From assembly GCF_042665255.1 (NCBI RefSeq), contig NZ_JBHTCD010000001.1: DNA of 64,000 nt. One strand, 5' to 3'. This stretch comes from Insolitispirillum peregrinum. GTDB lineage: Bacteria > Pseudomonadota > Alphaproteobacteria > Rhodospirillales > Rhodospirillaceae. Below, one piece after another: positions 41,812-49,555 of this stretch. Below the pieces are notes generated by a model that had not been told where the DNA came from, did not search any database, and was given only the letters and a program-made list of their open reading frames with translations. Numbering within the stretch: the first letter of the stretch is position 1; each line of letters begins with the position of its first letter. A program made the position numbers and the translations under genes.

Positions 41812-44800
41812 TCAGCCTCCCAGCAGGAATTCAACGTCATCTTCCCCGATGTCGATGGCACTGCCCGCCTCGGGATCGAACAGGCCATCGGCCAGTGCCT
41901 GCTTGCGGGCCTTCAGCTCCGACATTTTGACCTCGATACTGTCACCGGCCACCAGCTTGTAGACAAAGACCGGCTTGTCCTGGCCGATACGGTGCGCCCG
42001 GTCGGTGGCCTGAGCCTCGACCGCCGGATTCCACCACGGGTCATAGTGAATGACCGTGTCGGCCGCCGTCAGGTTCAGGCCGGTGCCGCCAGCCTTCAGA
42101 CTGATCAGGAATAACGGGACCTCACCGTTCTGGAACTGCCGCACCGGCGTTGCCCGGTCCTTTGTGTCCCCGGTCAGCAGGACATAGGGAACGTCTGCTG
42201 CCTGTAGCTCGGCCTCGACCAATGCCAGCATCGAGGTGAATTGCGAGAACAGCAAGATGCGGCGCCCCTCCCGGATCATCTCCGGGATCATTTCCATCAG
42301 CCGGATCAGCTTGGCCGACTCAACACGGGCCTTGCCGCCCGCACTCTTGACCAGACGCGGATCACAACAGGCCTGACGCAATTTCAGCAAGGCATCCAGC
42401 AGCTCGATACGGCTGCGCTTCAGCCCCTTGGCGGCAATCGCCTCCCGCACCTTTTTGTGCATGGTCAGCCGAACACCCTCATACAGGGCGCGCTGGCTGT
42501 CGGTCAGGTCGACATGTTCAATGATTTCCGTTTTGGGTGGCAGATCGGCCACCACCTGTGCCTTGGTCCGCCGCAGCAAGAACGGCTTGACCCGCCGCGC
42601 CAGAGCCGCCCGGCGCTCGGTGTCGCCTTTCTTTTCGATCGGTGTCCGCCACTGACGGGTGAACGCTGCACGGTCCCCCAGAAAGCCCGGCGAAACAAAG
42701 TCAAACAGCGCCCACAATTCCCCCAGATGATTTTCCAGCGGTGTCCCCGACAGCGCCAGACGATGGCGCGCCTCCAGCGTCCGCAATGCCTTGGCCGTCG
42801 ATGTGACCGGGTTCTTGACGTATTGCGCCTCGTCCAGAATGACCATGTGCCACGGGCGGGCGGTCAGTTCGTCAGCATCGCGGGCCAGCAGTGGATAGGT
42901 GCTAAAGACGATGTCACTGTCATCAATCAAGGGAAAAAGCTTCTTGCGCCCTGTGCCTTGCAGAACCAGCGTGCGCAGCGACGGCGTAAAGGTTTCTGCC
43001 TCGGCCTGCCAGTTGGCCATCAGGCTGGTGGGCGCGACCACCAGACAGGGGCGATCCAGACGCCCGGCAGCCTTTTCAACCGCCACATGGGCCAGGGTCT
43101 GCACCGTTTTGCCCAGCCCCATGTCATCGGCCAGAATACCGCCCAGCCCGACGTCGCGCAGCAACTGCATCCATTCAACACCTGCCTGCTGATAGGATCG
43201 CAGGGTTCCGTGAAACAGGTCGGGCAAAACCACCGCCGGAATGCCGGAATGATCGCGGAGCCGCCGTCCCAGTTCGCGCAGCTTCTCTCCACCGCGCCAG
43301 ACAAGGTTGGGAAGGGCCTCGGCAAAGGCATCCACGTCCGGAGCATCAGCCTGCGTCAGGCGGATACCCCCCTCTTCGGAGGAAAACAGCGCGGCCAGCG
43401 CCCGCAAAATCGGACGGACCTGGCTGAACGGCAACGGCAGGATGCGACCATCGTCCAGACGCAGGTGCAGCATCCGGTTATCGATCTCGCTATCCTCAAG
43501 AAACTCCAGAAGCTCGTCGCCGGGAATTTTCCGCAGCACCGTCAACAGCATCGGCAGGATGTCAATCCGCTCACCGTTGACCAGCACCCCCAGATGCAGA
43601 TCAAACCAGTCGATGCCTTCCTTTTCCTGCACCTCGGCTTCGATGGCACCTTCGGAATGGACCACACGAACGGGAAAATCATCGGCGATCGAGACCTGCC
43701 AGCCCGCGGCTATCAGGTCGGGCACGTCATGGACCAGAAAATCCACCCATGCCGCCTCGTCAGTCCCCGGTTCCAGCATGAAATCATGGCCGCACTCTGC
43801 CGGAACCCGCCACGATTTCTGCTCCGACGCCAGCATAAACCCCAAACGGTGCAAACGCCGGACCGCTGTCTGCTCTTCCGAGGCCGAGCGCACGATTTCC
43901 GTCACCGTGTTGCCAGCGACCAGCGTCAGGGTTGCCCGCGTGGAGGCAGAGGAAATCTCGTGATCCCCATACAAAAACGACAGCCGGGCCAATGGCATGT
44001 CAACAAAGGTATCCCGGCCATAAAAATAACCCGCCTCCTGCACAGTCTGGTGATGCAACAGCAGCCGGGGGACCGGTGATACAACCAGCTTTGTTGCCGG
44101 TGCCAGCTCGGGGGGCAAATACGCTTCGGCCTCGGGGAGGATGGCGGACAGGCGACGGCGCACTTCATCCAGCTCGGCCACATCAACCGGCGGAGCCTCC
44201 AGCAACACCTTCGCCAGTCGGGGCGGCATCGGCAGCTCTACCGGCCCACAGAGCTGGTTGACGCTGTCCACGTACCACGGCGGCGTCAAGGGAACGGCGC
44301 GCCCCCCGCCTGTCACCTCGATCTGTGGGCGCTGACGGCCATCTGCGATACCGGTCCAGCGCACGCTGGCAGCCCGCGCGTCCCCGCGCTGGAGCACCGG
44401 CCCGGCCACCGTTTCCCAATGACAACGGCCCGTTGCCAGTATTTTCTCCAGCAGTTCAACTCCCCCTTCGCCTTCCAGACGCATCTCGCCACTGGTAAAG
44501 GTCATATGCTTCAGGATGCTGATATCGGAAGAGCGCAGGAATTGGGCGGGTGCGCCGCCAAAGGCGCTGGACGGTTGAAAAACCCTGGCCTTGGGCGAAA
44601 AGGAGCCGTCCTTGAGCAACTGCACAGACATCGTGTGGACTTTCGCCCAGGCAGAGCCGTTCCGGTCCAGCGGGAGAGACAGGACATAGATCAAGCGACG
44701 GCGCACCGTGGGCGGGTAGTCCTCACGGGCACTGAACTGCCCGACCCTCTCCATATGCGCCAGCCAGCCTTCGACGGACGCGGACAGGACTGGCTCGGGT

Positions 44801-45129
44801 GGGTATGGCGCGGGGGCGACGGGGACAGAAGCGGGGGCGGGCGTCATCTGCCCGGCCTGCAGCAGCAGCGCCACCACATGCTTGCAGTTAAACGTCATCG
44901 GACAGGAACAACGCCCGGAAATCCGGACGTTGCCGCCCCGCTGCGCCGTGAGTTCCACTGACACGCTGTAAGGTTTGCGACCTGTCCCCTGAACCAGACC
45001 TTCGACAACGGAATGATCGGGGGATAGATGTTCCAGAAAAACAGCCCCTTTCCGTTGATACTCGCGCCCCCTGCTGAACGTCTGGGACGGAAACGAGAAT
45101 CGGATAAGATCAGCTGTTATGCTTATCAT
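41812..45129 (-). CDS. SNF2-family helicase-like protein with SWIM zinc finger
   Basis: About 1105 aa. An N-terminal SWIM zinc finger (GRCSCPMTFNCKHVVALLL) is followed by a long middle region and a C-terminal SNF2 ATPase: Walker A DDMGLGKTVQT, the DEAH-box equivalent ILDEAQYVKNP, motif III LSGTPLENHLGELW, and the helicase C motifs LLFSQFTSML, ISLKAGGTGLNLTAAD and ATDRAHRIGQDKPVFVYKL. These bacterial HepA/SWIM-SNF2 proteins translocate on DNA or remodel nucleoprotein; the cellular role is unknown. The ATG at 45129 is preferred over 45150 because GGGGCC and AAAGG precede it. It is convergent with the response regulator and probably monocistronic. Confidence 0.9.
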   Translation of the reverse strand: MISITADLIRFSFPSQTFSRGREYQRKGAVFLEHLSPDHSVVEGLVQGTGRKPYSVSVELTAQRGGNVRISGRCSCPMTFNCKHVVALLLQAGQMTPAPASVPVAPAPYPPEPVLSASVEGWLAHMERVGQFSAREDYPPTVRRRLIYVLSLPLDRNGSAWAKVHTMSVQLLKDGSFSPKARVFQPSSAFGGAPAQFLRSSDISILKHMTFTSGEMRLEGEGGVELLEKILATGRCHWETVAGPVLQRGDARAASVRWTGIADGRQRPQIEVTGGGRAVPLTPPWYVDSVNQLCGPVELPMPPRLAKVLLEAPPVDVAELDEVRRRLSAILPEAEAYLPPELAPATKLVVSPVPRLLLHHQTVQEAGYFYGRDTFVDMPLARLSFLYGDHEISSASTRATLTLVAGNTVTEIVRSASEEQTAVRRLHRLGFMLASEQKSWRVPAECGHDFMLEPGTDEAAWVDFLVHDVPDLIAAGWQVSIADDFPVRVVHSEGAIEAEVQEKEGIDWFDLHLGVLVNGERIDILPMLLTVLRKIPGDELLEFLEDSEIDNRMLHLRLDDGRILPLPFSQVRPILRALAALFSSEEGGIRLTQADAPDVDAFAEALPNLVWRGGEKLRELGRRLRDHSGIPAVVLPDLFHGTLRSYQQAGVEWMQLLRDVGLGGILADDMGLGKTVQTLAHVAVEKAAGRLDRPCLVVAPTSLMANWQAEAETFTPSLRTLVLQGTGRKKLFPLIDDSDIVFSTYPLLARDADELTARPWHMVILDEAQYVKNPVTSTAKALRTLEARHRLALSGTPLENHLGELWALFDFVSPGFLGDRAAFTRQWRTPIEKKGDTERRAALARRVKPFLLRRTKAQVVADLPPKTEIIEHVDLTDSQRALYEGVRLTMHKKVREAIAAKGLKRSRIELLDALLKLRQACCDPRLVKSAGGKARVESAKLIRLMEMIPEMIREGRRILLFSQFTSMLALVEAELQAADVPYVLLTGDTKDRATPVRQFQNGEVPLFLISLKAGGTGLNLTAADTVIHYDPWWNPAVEAQATDRAHRIGQDKPVFVYKLVAGDSIEVKMSELKARKQALADGLFDPEAGSAIDIGEDDVEFLLGG

Positions 45130-45197
45130 CGCCTTTAGGCCCCACTCCATCGTGACATGGCCATAAAAGCACAGCCTGCAATGAAAGGCATCAGCAT

Positions 45198-45237
45198 AAA
45201 AATATCCCGGGCAAGGACATACGCCCCAGCCCGGGAT
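45198..45237 (-). terminator. Intrinsic terminator of the phosphofructokinase gene
   Basis: A 9-bp stem ATCCCGGGC / GCCCGGGAT at 45204-45237 is followed on the minus strand by ATTTTTATG, 54 bases past the pfp stop. Confidence 0.8.
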
Positions 45238-45290
45238 TGCCTGTCTGTGCAGTACGCGGCCTGTTCACCTGCCGTGTACGGCGAGAAAAA

Positions 45291-46514
45291 TCACACGCCC
45301 AGAATCTTCGGCACGCGGTTTTGGCGCAGACGATAGGCATCCGGCATCTTCGAGCCCAGCAGCGGGCGCAGATACATGCGGAAGGCATCGGTCACGTCGG
45401 TACCGCTGGCCGAGATGAACTCGTCCGGCATCACCTTGGTCTTGCCAGCGATGTCGATCAGCGGGGTCAGGTGATAGTCAACCGAATAGAAGCCGGTGCG
45501 GTGAATGGTCACCGAGCCGTCGCGGTCGCCCCACATGGCATACTGCACGGCCTTTTCGCCCACTTCCCGCGCTTCACGCTGGTCAACGTCCGAGACGCAG
45601 CCGACGAACGAACGTTGCAGGTAACCAAAAGTGTCGCCGCGCACCCGCTTGATGCCCAGCTTGCTCTTGATTTCGTCGCACAGCAGGTCAGCCAGGGCAC
45701 CGGTGCCCGACAACTGCACATTGCCATGGGCGTCGCGTTCGACTTCCTTGGCCAGCTTCAGGGCAATCGGCACACCGGCTTCATCGTGGATGCCTTCGGA
45801 GACGGCGATCACGCAGCGACCGTATTTTTCCATCGTCGCCTTGACGTCGGCGAGGAAGTTATCAATAACGAACGTCCGTTCCGGCATGTAGATCAGATGC
45901 GGGCCGTCGTCCGGGAACTTCTTGCCCAGCGCGGCGGCGGCGGTCAGGAAACCGGCGTGGCGCCCCATCACCACCCCGACATAGACCCCGGGCAGCGCCC
46001 AGTTGTCAAGGTTGGCCCCCATGAACGACTGCGCCACAAAACGGGCCGCCGACGGATAGCCGGGGCAATGGTCGGTGACCATCAGATCGTTGTCGATGGT
46101 TTTCGGGATGTGGATACAGCGCAACGGATAGCCAGCCGAGCTGGCTTGTTCGGACACAATGCGCACGGTGTCCGAGCTGTCATTGCCGCCGATGTAGAAA
46201 AAATAGTTGATCTCGTGCGCCTTCAGAACCTTGAAGACTTCCTGGCAATACTTCAGGTCCGGCTTGTCGCGGGTGGAGCCCAGCGCCGAAGACGGGGTCT
46301 GTGCCACCATCTCGAGGTTATGGGTGGTTTCCTGGGTCAGATCCAGGAAATCTTCATCGACAATCCCGCGCACGCCATGGAAGGCGCCATAAACTTTTTC
46401 CACATTGCGGAACTTGCGCGATTCCAGCACTGCCCCAACCATCGACTGGTTGATCACAGCGGTCGGACCGCCACCCTGCGCAACAAGGACTTTCCCGCTC
46501 ATTGACCCGCTCAC
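45291..46514 (-). CDS. pfp: Diphosphate-dependent 6-phosphofructokinase (predicted)
   Basis: The 407-aa protein is a PfkA-fold enzyme: VAQGGGPTAVINQS at the N-terminus, FYIGGNDSSDTVRI, IPKTIDNDLMVTDHCPGYPSA with the catalytic Asp in TIDND, and MGRHAGFLTA. The Lys preceding TIDND (PKTIDND where ATP enzymes have PGTIDND) and the GGND in place of GGDG at the phosphoryl-donor site are the residues associated with pyrophosphate instead of ATP as donor, so PPi dependence is a good inference. The start is a GTG with AAGGAGG seven bases upstream; an ATG lies 12 bases inside. Single gene with its own terminator. Confidence 0.9.
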   Translation of the reverse strand: MSGSMSGKVLVAQGGGPTAVINQSMVGAVLESRKFRNVEKVYGAFHGVRGIVDEDFLDLTQETTHNLEMVAQTPSSALGSTRDKPDLKYCQEVFKVLKAHEINYFFYIGGNDSSDTVRIVSEQASSAGYPLRCIHIPKTIDNDLMVTDHCPGYPSAARFVAQSFMGANLDNWALPGVYVGVVMGRHAGFLTAAAALGKKFPDDGPHLIYMPERTFVIDNFLADVKATMEKYGRCVIAVSEGIHDEAGVPIALKLAKEVERDAHGNVQLSGTGALADLLCDEIKSKLGIKRVRGDTFGYLQRSFVGCVSDVDQREAREVGEKAVQYAMWGDRDGSVTIHRTGFYSVDYHLTPLIDIAGKTKVMPDEFISASGTDVTDAFRMYLRPLLGSKMPDAYRLRQNRVPKILGV

Positions 46515-46677
46515 GGCACAGCCTCCTTGGCCTTGAGAACATTAAAAACGCCGGATGAATAGCAGATCAGGCGGACAGCGCAACTCTCTTGTCGCAGTTT
46601 GCCGCAAAAGAACAGCAGAACAGCCCTGCAAATAATAGCCACTCCGACAACAGGCCACCAACAGCAAGCGTCCAGAC

Positions 46678-46717
46678 AAAAAAGAACAGCGACCCACCGC
46701 CATGGATCGCTGTCTTT
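46678..46717 (-). terminator. Distal intrinsic terminator downstream of the nif operon
   Basis: On the minus strand ACAGCGA...TCGCTGT is followed by TCTTTTTTG. It lies in the 367-bp gap between the SIR2-like gene and pfp, which otherwise holds no supportable gene. Confidence 0.6.
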
Positions 46718-46806
46718 TGCCTCCCGGATTTCTCCCCCCTGACCGCTGCTGCTCCCCCAGCGTCAGCGATCGCATGGCAGATTTCCGGGCGGCGGGAAAA
46801 GGAAGG

Positions 46807-46870
46807 GAAAACGGCCACCGCTCCCCCTATGGGTGGCCGCCCCCTTTTTCCCCTCTTTGCAGAGGGGAAA
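46807..46870 (-). terminator. Two consecutive hairpins at the end of the nif operon
   Basis: A perfect 10-bp hairpin (TTTCCCCTCT / AGAGGGGAAA, TTGC loop, 46847-46870) starts 12 bases past the SIR2-like stop. A second hairpin follows (CGGCCACC / GGTGGCCG, 46812-46839) with TTTT after it on the minus strand. Confidence 0.7.
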
Positions 46871-46881
46871 GCTGTGTCTGG

Positions 46882-47754
46882 TTATGCCCCCGACTGCCCG
46901 CTCAGGACGGGCGCGGCTTCGTCAAGGGTCACGCGCAGGACAGTCACGTTGTAATCGGTCAGGAACCGCTCTTCGTTGCGGGTCAGGTCGGCATCCGGGT
47001 CCAGCAGGACATAGAACGGCCCGGCGGACCGCTTGCTGATCTGGCGGGCATAGGTCCGCAGCATCTGGTCATAGAACCGGCAGCCGAGGAACACAAAGCC
47101 ACGGGTGGTCCGCATGTCCTTCACCAGATCGGGGATCGGGGTCTGGATGTCGATCTCGGTCAGAACCTCGACGTAATCGCTATCGGACAGCAGGTAGTTC
47201 TTCGCCGGAACCACCGAGCCGTGCGGCTTGTACAGCATGGTCAGCCAGTCCCCGGCTTCCCACGCTTCGGCCTCGTTGCCGGTCATGCCGTGGAAGAACT
47301 TGTACCAGATATCCCGCCATTCGCCGTTGCGGGTCACGCCCTGTACCTGCCCCCACGCTGTCCGGCCAGAGGCCTGCAGCGCCGCCGCCATCGTCCCGTC
47401 ATACCAGGTATCGACGATCAGCGGGCAGGTTTCCAGCGACGCCAGCCAGGTGTGGATCGGCCCCGGTGTGGGGATCGGCCCAAAGGCTTCGTTCAGCAGG
47501 GTTTCCAGCGTCCGGCGATGGCGGTTGCTTTCGATGTACTGGGCCGAACTCCACAGGTTATGGCGGATGCGCCCCGGCACGCCGACCTTGCTGGTCAGCC
47601 GCCCGCACAGCTCGCGCGGGCTGGTCGGCACCGGACAGGCGGCATCGCCCATTTCCAGCACTCCGGGCCCCAGAAAGGGGATGATCTGACCGGCGGCGAC
47701 CCCCTGACCAATCGAGGCCAGCATGGCTTTGGTTTCGTTGTTTATCGCGTTCAT
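46882..47754 (-). CDS. SIR2-like domain protein encoded in the nif operon
   Basis: A 290-aa soluble protein. The N-terminal GQIIPFLGPGVLE corresponds to the glycine-rich NAD-binding start of SIR2-like domains. KPHGSVVPAKNYLLSDSDYVEVL matches the conserved HG...SD.DY stretch, and GFVFLGCRFYDQMLRTYARQI the late Rossmann part. Not a classical deacetylase: no zinc-binding CxxC is seen. It lies 56 bp after the nifZ-nifT gene on the same strand and is the last gene before strong hairpins, so it belongs to the nif transcription unit. Function in nitrogen fixation unknown; NAD(+) binding or hydrolysis is inference. ATG at 47754 with a weak SD. Confidence 0.72.
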   Translation of the reverse strand: MNAINNETKAMLASIGQGVAAGQIIPFLGPGVLEMGDAACPVPTSPRELCGRLTSKVGVPGRIRHNLWSSAQYIESNRHRRTLETLLNEAFGPIPTPGPIHTWLASLETCPLIVDTWYDGTMAAALQASGRTAWGQVQGVTRNGEWRDIWYKFFHGMTGNEAEAWEAGDWLTMLYKPHGSVVPAKNYLLSDSDYVEVLTEIDIQTPIPDLVKDMRTTRGFVFLGCRFYDQMLRTYARQISKRSAGPFYVLLDPDADLTRNEERFLTDYNVTVLRVTLDEAAPVLSGQSGA

Positions 47755-47810
47755 GTCCGGTGGATCCCCTACCGCTGTTGTCAGCCTGCCGCCTGTACCA
47801 GATGACCTGA

Positions 47811-48302
47811 TCAGGCGTCTTCGGCCTCTTCGGCCAGCTTGCGCGCTTCGACGGTCAGCGGCAGGCGGGTATCGGCAGCCATTTCGGGCATCTGGAAACG
47901 CCATCCGTTGTCCAGCGTGATCACGCCCCCCCAGCAGCCGGGGTTTTCCATCGCCACGATCTTCGCTTCCAGATCCTTTTTGGCGATATAGGCTTCCCAG
48001 TCTCCGGCCACGCTCTTGCGAATGGTGATTTTCATGTCCTGTTCCTCCATCGTCTTCAATTCACGCTTGCGCATGCCGACCAGACGGCCGGTTTGATAGA
48101 AATCCACGCCATAAATGTAATAGCGCTGCAAAAAGGTCCCGATCGAGTTGACGTATCCCACGTCCCCTTTCCGCACCAGAATTTCGCCAATCTCGGCTCC
48201 CGGATAGGTGCCGTCATTGCGGATGTTCTTGGTCGAGACAACCTTGTCGCCATAATTGTAAATCGGGTCATCATAGACCTCGACTTCATCATCTTCGCTC
48301 AT
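47811..48302 (-). CDS. nifZ-nifT: Fused NifZ-NifT (FixU) protein
   Basis: A 163-aa single frame. Residues 1-85 are NifZ (YNYGDKVVSTKNIRNDGTYP, GEILVRKGDVGYVNSIGTFLQ, VGMRKREL), a factor in nitrogenase MoFe-protein maturation. Residues 90-163 are a complete NifT/FixU (MKITIRKSVAGDWEAYIAKK, MENPGCWGGVITLDNGW, RLPLTVEARKL) of normal length (74 aa). No stop codon separates them. The NifT part keeps its own ATG at 48035 with GGAGG eight bases upstream, so it may also be made separately. The NifZ ATG has AAAGGAGA seven bases upstream and starts four bases after the LRV gene stop. Confidence 0.85.
   Translation of the reverse strand: MSEDDEVEVYDDPIYNYGDKVVSTKNIRNDGTYPGAEIGEILVRKGDVGYVNSIGTFLQRYYIYGVDFYQTGRLVGMRKRELKTMEEQDMKITIRKSVAGDWEAYIAKKDLEAKIVAMENPGCWGGVITLDNGWRFQMPEMAADTRLPLTVEARKLAEEAEDA
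48033..48048 (-). promoter_or_regulatory. Internal ribosome binding site and start codon for NifT within the fused frame
   Basis: On the minus strand GGAGG-AACAGGAC-ATG lies inside the nifZ-nifT frame, exactly at the beginning of the NifT homology. In-frame readthrough gives the fusion and initiation here gives free NifT. Confidence 0.6.
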
Positions 48303-48305
48303 CGG

Positions 48306-49184
48306 TCAGTCTCCTTTGCGGACACCAGAGGCCATCACCCCCAACGAGATCCCGCTGATCGACGCCGGTTCCAGCGACAGCACCGGAGCCGCCTTGATGC
48401 GCGCCGCCATCACCAGCAGCGGCAGTTCCTCACTGGCTTTGCGCAGGGCAAAGCGCGAGCGGACATCCTCATCCGGGTCGGTCGCCAGCGCGGTGATCCG
48501 GTGCAACGGCGCCCGGCTGGCCACCACATGGCGGATGCGCCAGTCCTGATCGGCCACCAACGCCACCAGTTGCTCGGGAGACAGGCGGACAGCAACCTGC
48601 AAGCGGACCTCGGCCTCAAGATCCCACGCCATCGCCATCAGCCACTCATCGCCAATCCGCCGGGCCACTGCCCGCCGCACATCGGCATCCCGGTCGTACA
48701 TCATGATCGGCAGAATGTCGGACGGCAGCCGCCGGGCGACCACCACCCGCACGTAATAATCATCATCGGCGGTCAACGGCACCAGATCGGCACCGGTCAA
48801 CCGCTGGGCCACTGCTGCCCGAACCTTGCGTTCCGGGTCTTTGCGCAGCGGCAAAATCCTGGGAACCGGCAGCCGTTGAACCGCCGCCACCCGCACATCG
48901 GGTTCCGGGTCATTCAGCAGGGATTGCAAGCGGAACACACTGACATGGCGGGCCGCCAGAGCGCGCACTTCAAAATAGGGATGGTCGAGATAATGATCCG
49001 CCTGCTCGGGATTGCGTTCAAAGAACGTGAAAATCCGGCGGGTATAGCGATCCTGCACACAGGCAACCCGGGGCGCACATCCCCCTGACACCTGTAAACC
49101 GGCATGAGCACACCTGGCACAGTCCACAGGGCACCCCTGCCAATCCAAAGGAACAGCCGTATCAGCAGTGGTATGCGGACTCAT
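48306..49184 (-). CDS. LRV (leucine-rich repeat variant) protein with N-terminal Fe-S cluster motif
   Basis: A 292-aa protein of the nif-associated LRV family first described from Azotobacter. An N-terminal Cys cluster (CPVDCARC ... CAPRVAC) is known in the family to bind a 4Fe-4S centre. It is followed by about eight repeats of 24 residues (for example DPEPDVRVAAVQRLPV, DPERKVRAAVAQRL, DDDYYVRVVVARRL, DRDADVRRAVARRI, DLEAEVRLQVAVRL, DQDWRIRHVVASRA, DPDEDVRSRFALRK). Role unknown, constantly linked to nif genes. The ATG at 49184 has AGGAGAC six bases upstream. It lies between fdxN and nifZ-nifT. Confidence 0.9.
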   Translation of the reverse strand: MSPHTTADTAVPLDWQGCPVDCARCAHAGLQVSGGCAPRVACVQDRYTRRIFTFFERNPEQADHYLDHPYFEVRALAARHVSVFRLQSLLNDPEPDVRVAAVQRLPVPRILPLRKDPERKVRAAVAQRLTGADLVPLTADDDYYVRVVVARRLPSDILPIMMYDRDADVRRAVARRIGDEWLMAMAWDLEAEVRLQVAVRLSPEQLVALVADQDWRIRHVVASRAPLHRITALATDPDEDVRSRFALRKASEELPLLVMAARIKAAPVLSLEPASISGISLGVMASGVRKGD

Positions 49185-49294
49185 GGCAGGTCTCCTGTAA
49201 GATCGGTGCACCCATGGGCGCACAGCGGACCCGGTAGCCGGAGAGAACGGAGGAAGCGCAGCGGATACGCTCCCTCCGCCTGTCTGCGTCCCGA

Positions 49295-49483
49295 TCAGGC
49301 CGGAACGCAGGTGTTGTCAACCGGGCACACGCCAGCGCAACGGGCCGGTTCACCGTCGCATTCGCTGCACTTGGCGGGGTCGATGATGTAGCTTTCACCC
49401 TTCATGCGGATGGCGGCATTCGGGCATTCGAATTCGCAAGCGCCGCAGGCGGTGCACTGGGAAGCGATGATTTTGTAAGCCAT
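49295..49483 (-). CDS. fdxN: 2[4Fe-4S] ferredoxin, FdxN type
   Basis: A 62-aa ferredoxin with two cluster motifs: CTACGACEFECP and CSECDGEPARCAGVCP, the second with the enlarged spacing typical of nif-linked FdxN proteins. It acts as an electron donor in nitrogen fixation or FeMo-cofactor assembly. It lies 72 bp downstream of nifB, the standard alphaproteobacterial nifB-fdxN order. The ATG is preceded by AGGAGAC. Confidence 0.93.
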   Translation of the reverse strand: MAYKIIASQCTACGACEFECPNAAIRMKGESYIIDPAKCSECDGEPARCAGVCPVDNTCVPA

Positions 49484-49555
49484 GACAAGGTCTCCTGTGA
49501 TCCAGATTAGAGAGGCTTTTTTTCTTGGAAAAAGGCGGTTTCAGGGGAGCAACGG

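Noticed and set aside
46542..46818. Short open frames in the gap between the SIR2-like gene and pfp
   Set aside because: They overlap the terminators, lack SDs, and have Cys/Arg-rich unstructured translations.
46882..47754. Phage-defence (Thoeris or DSR type) reading of the SIR2-like gene
   Set aside because: No TIR, helicase or other defence partner is adjacent, and the gene is embedded in a nif operon.
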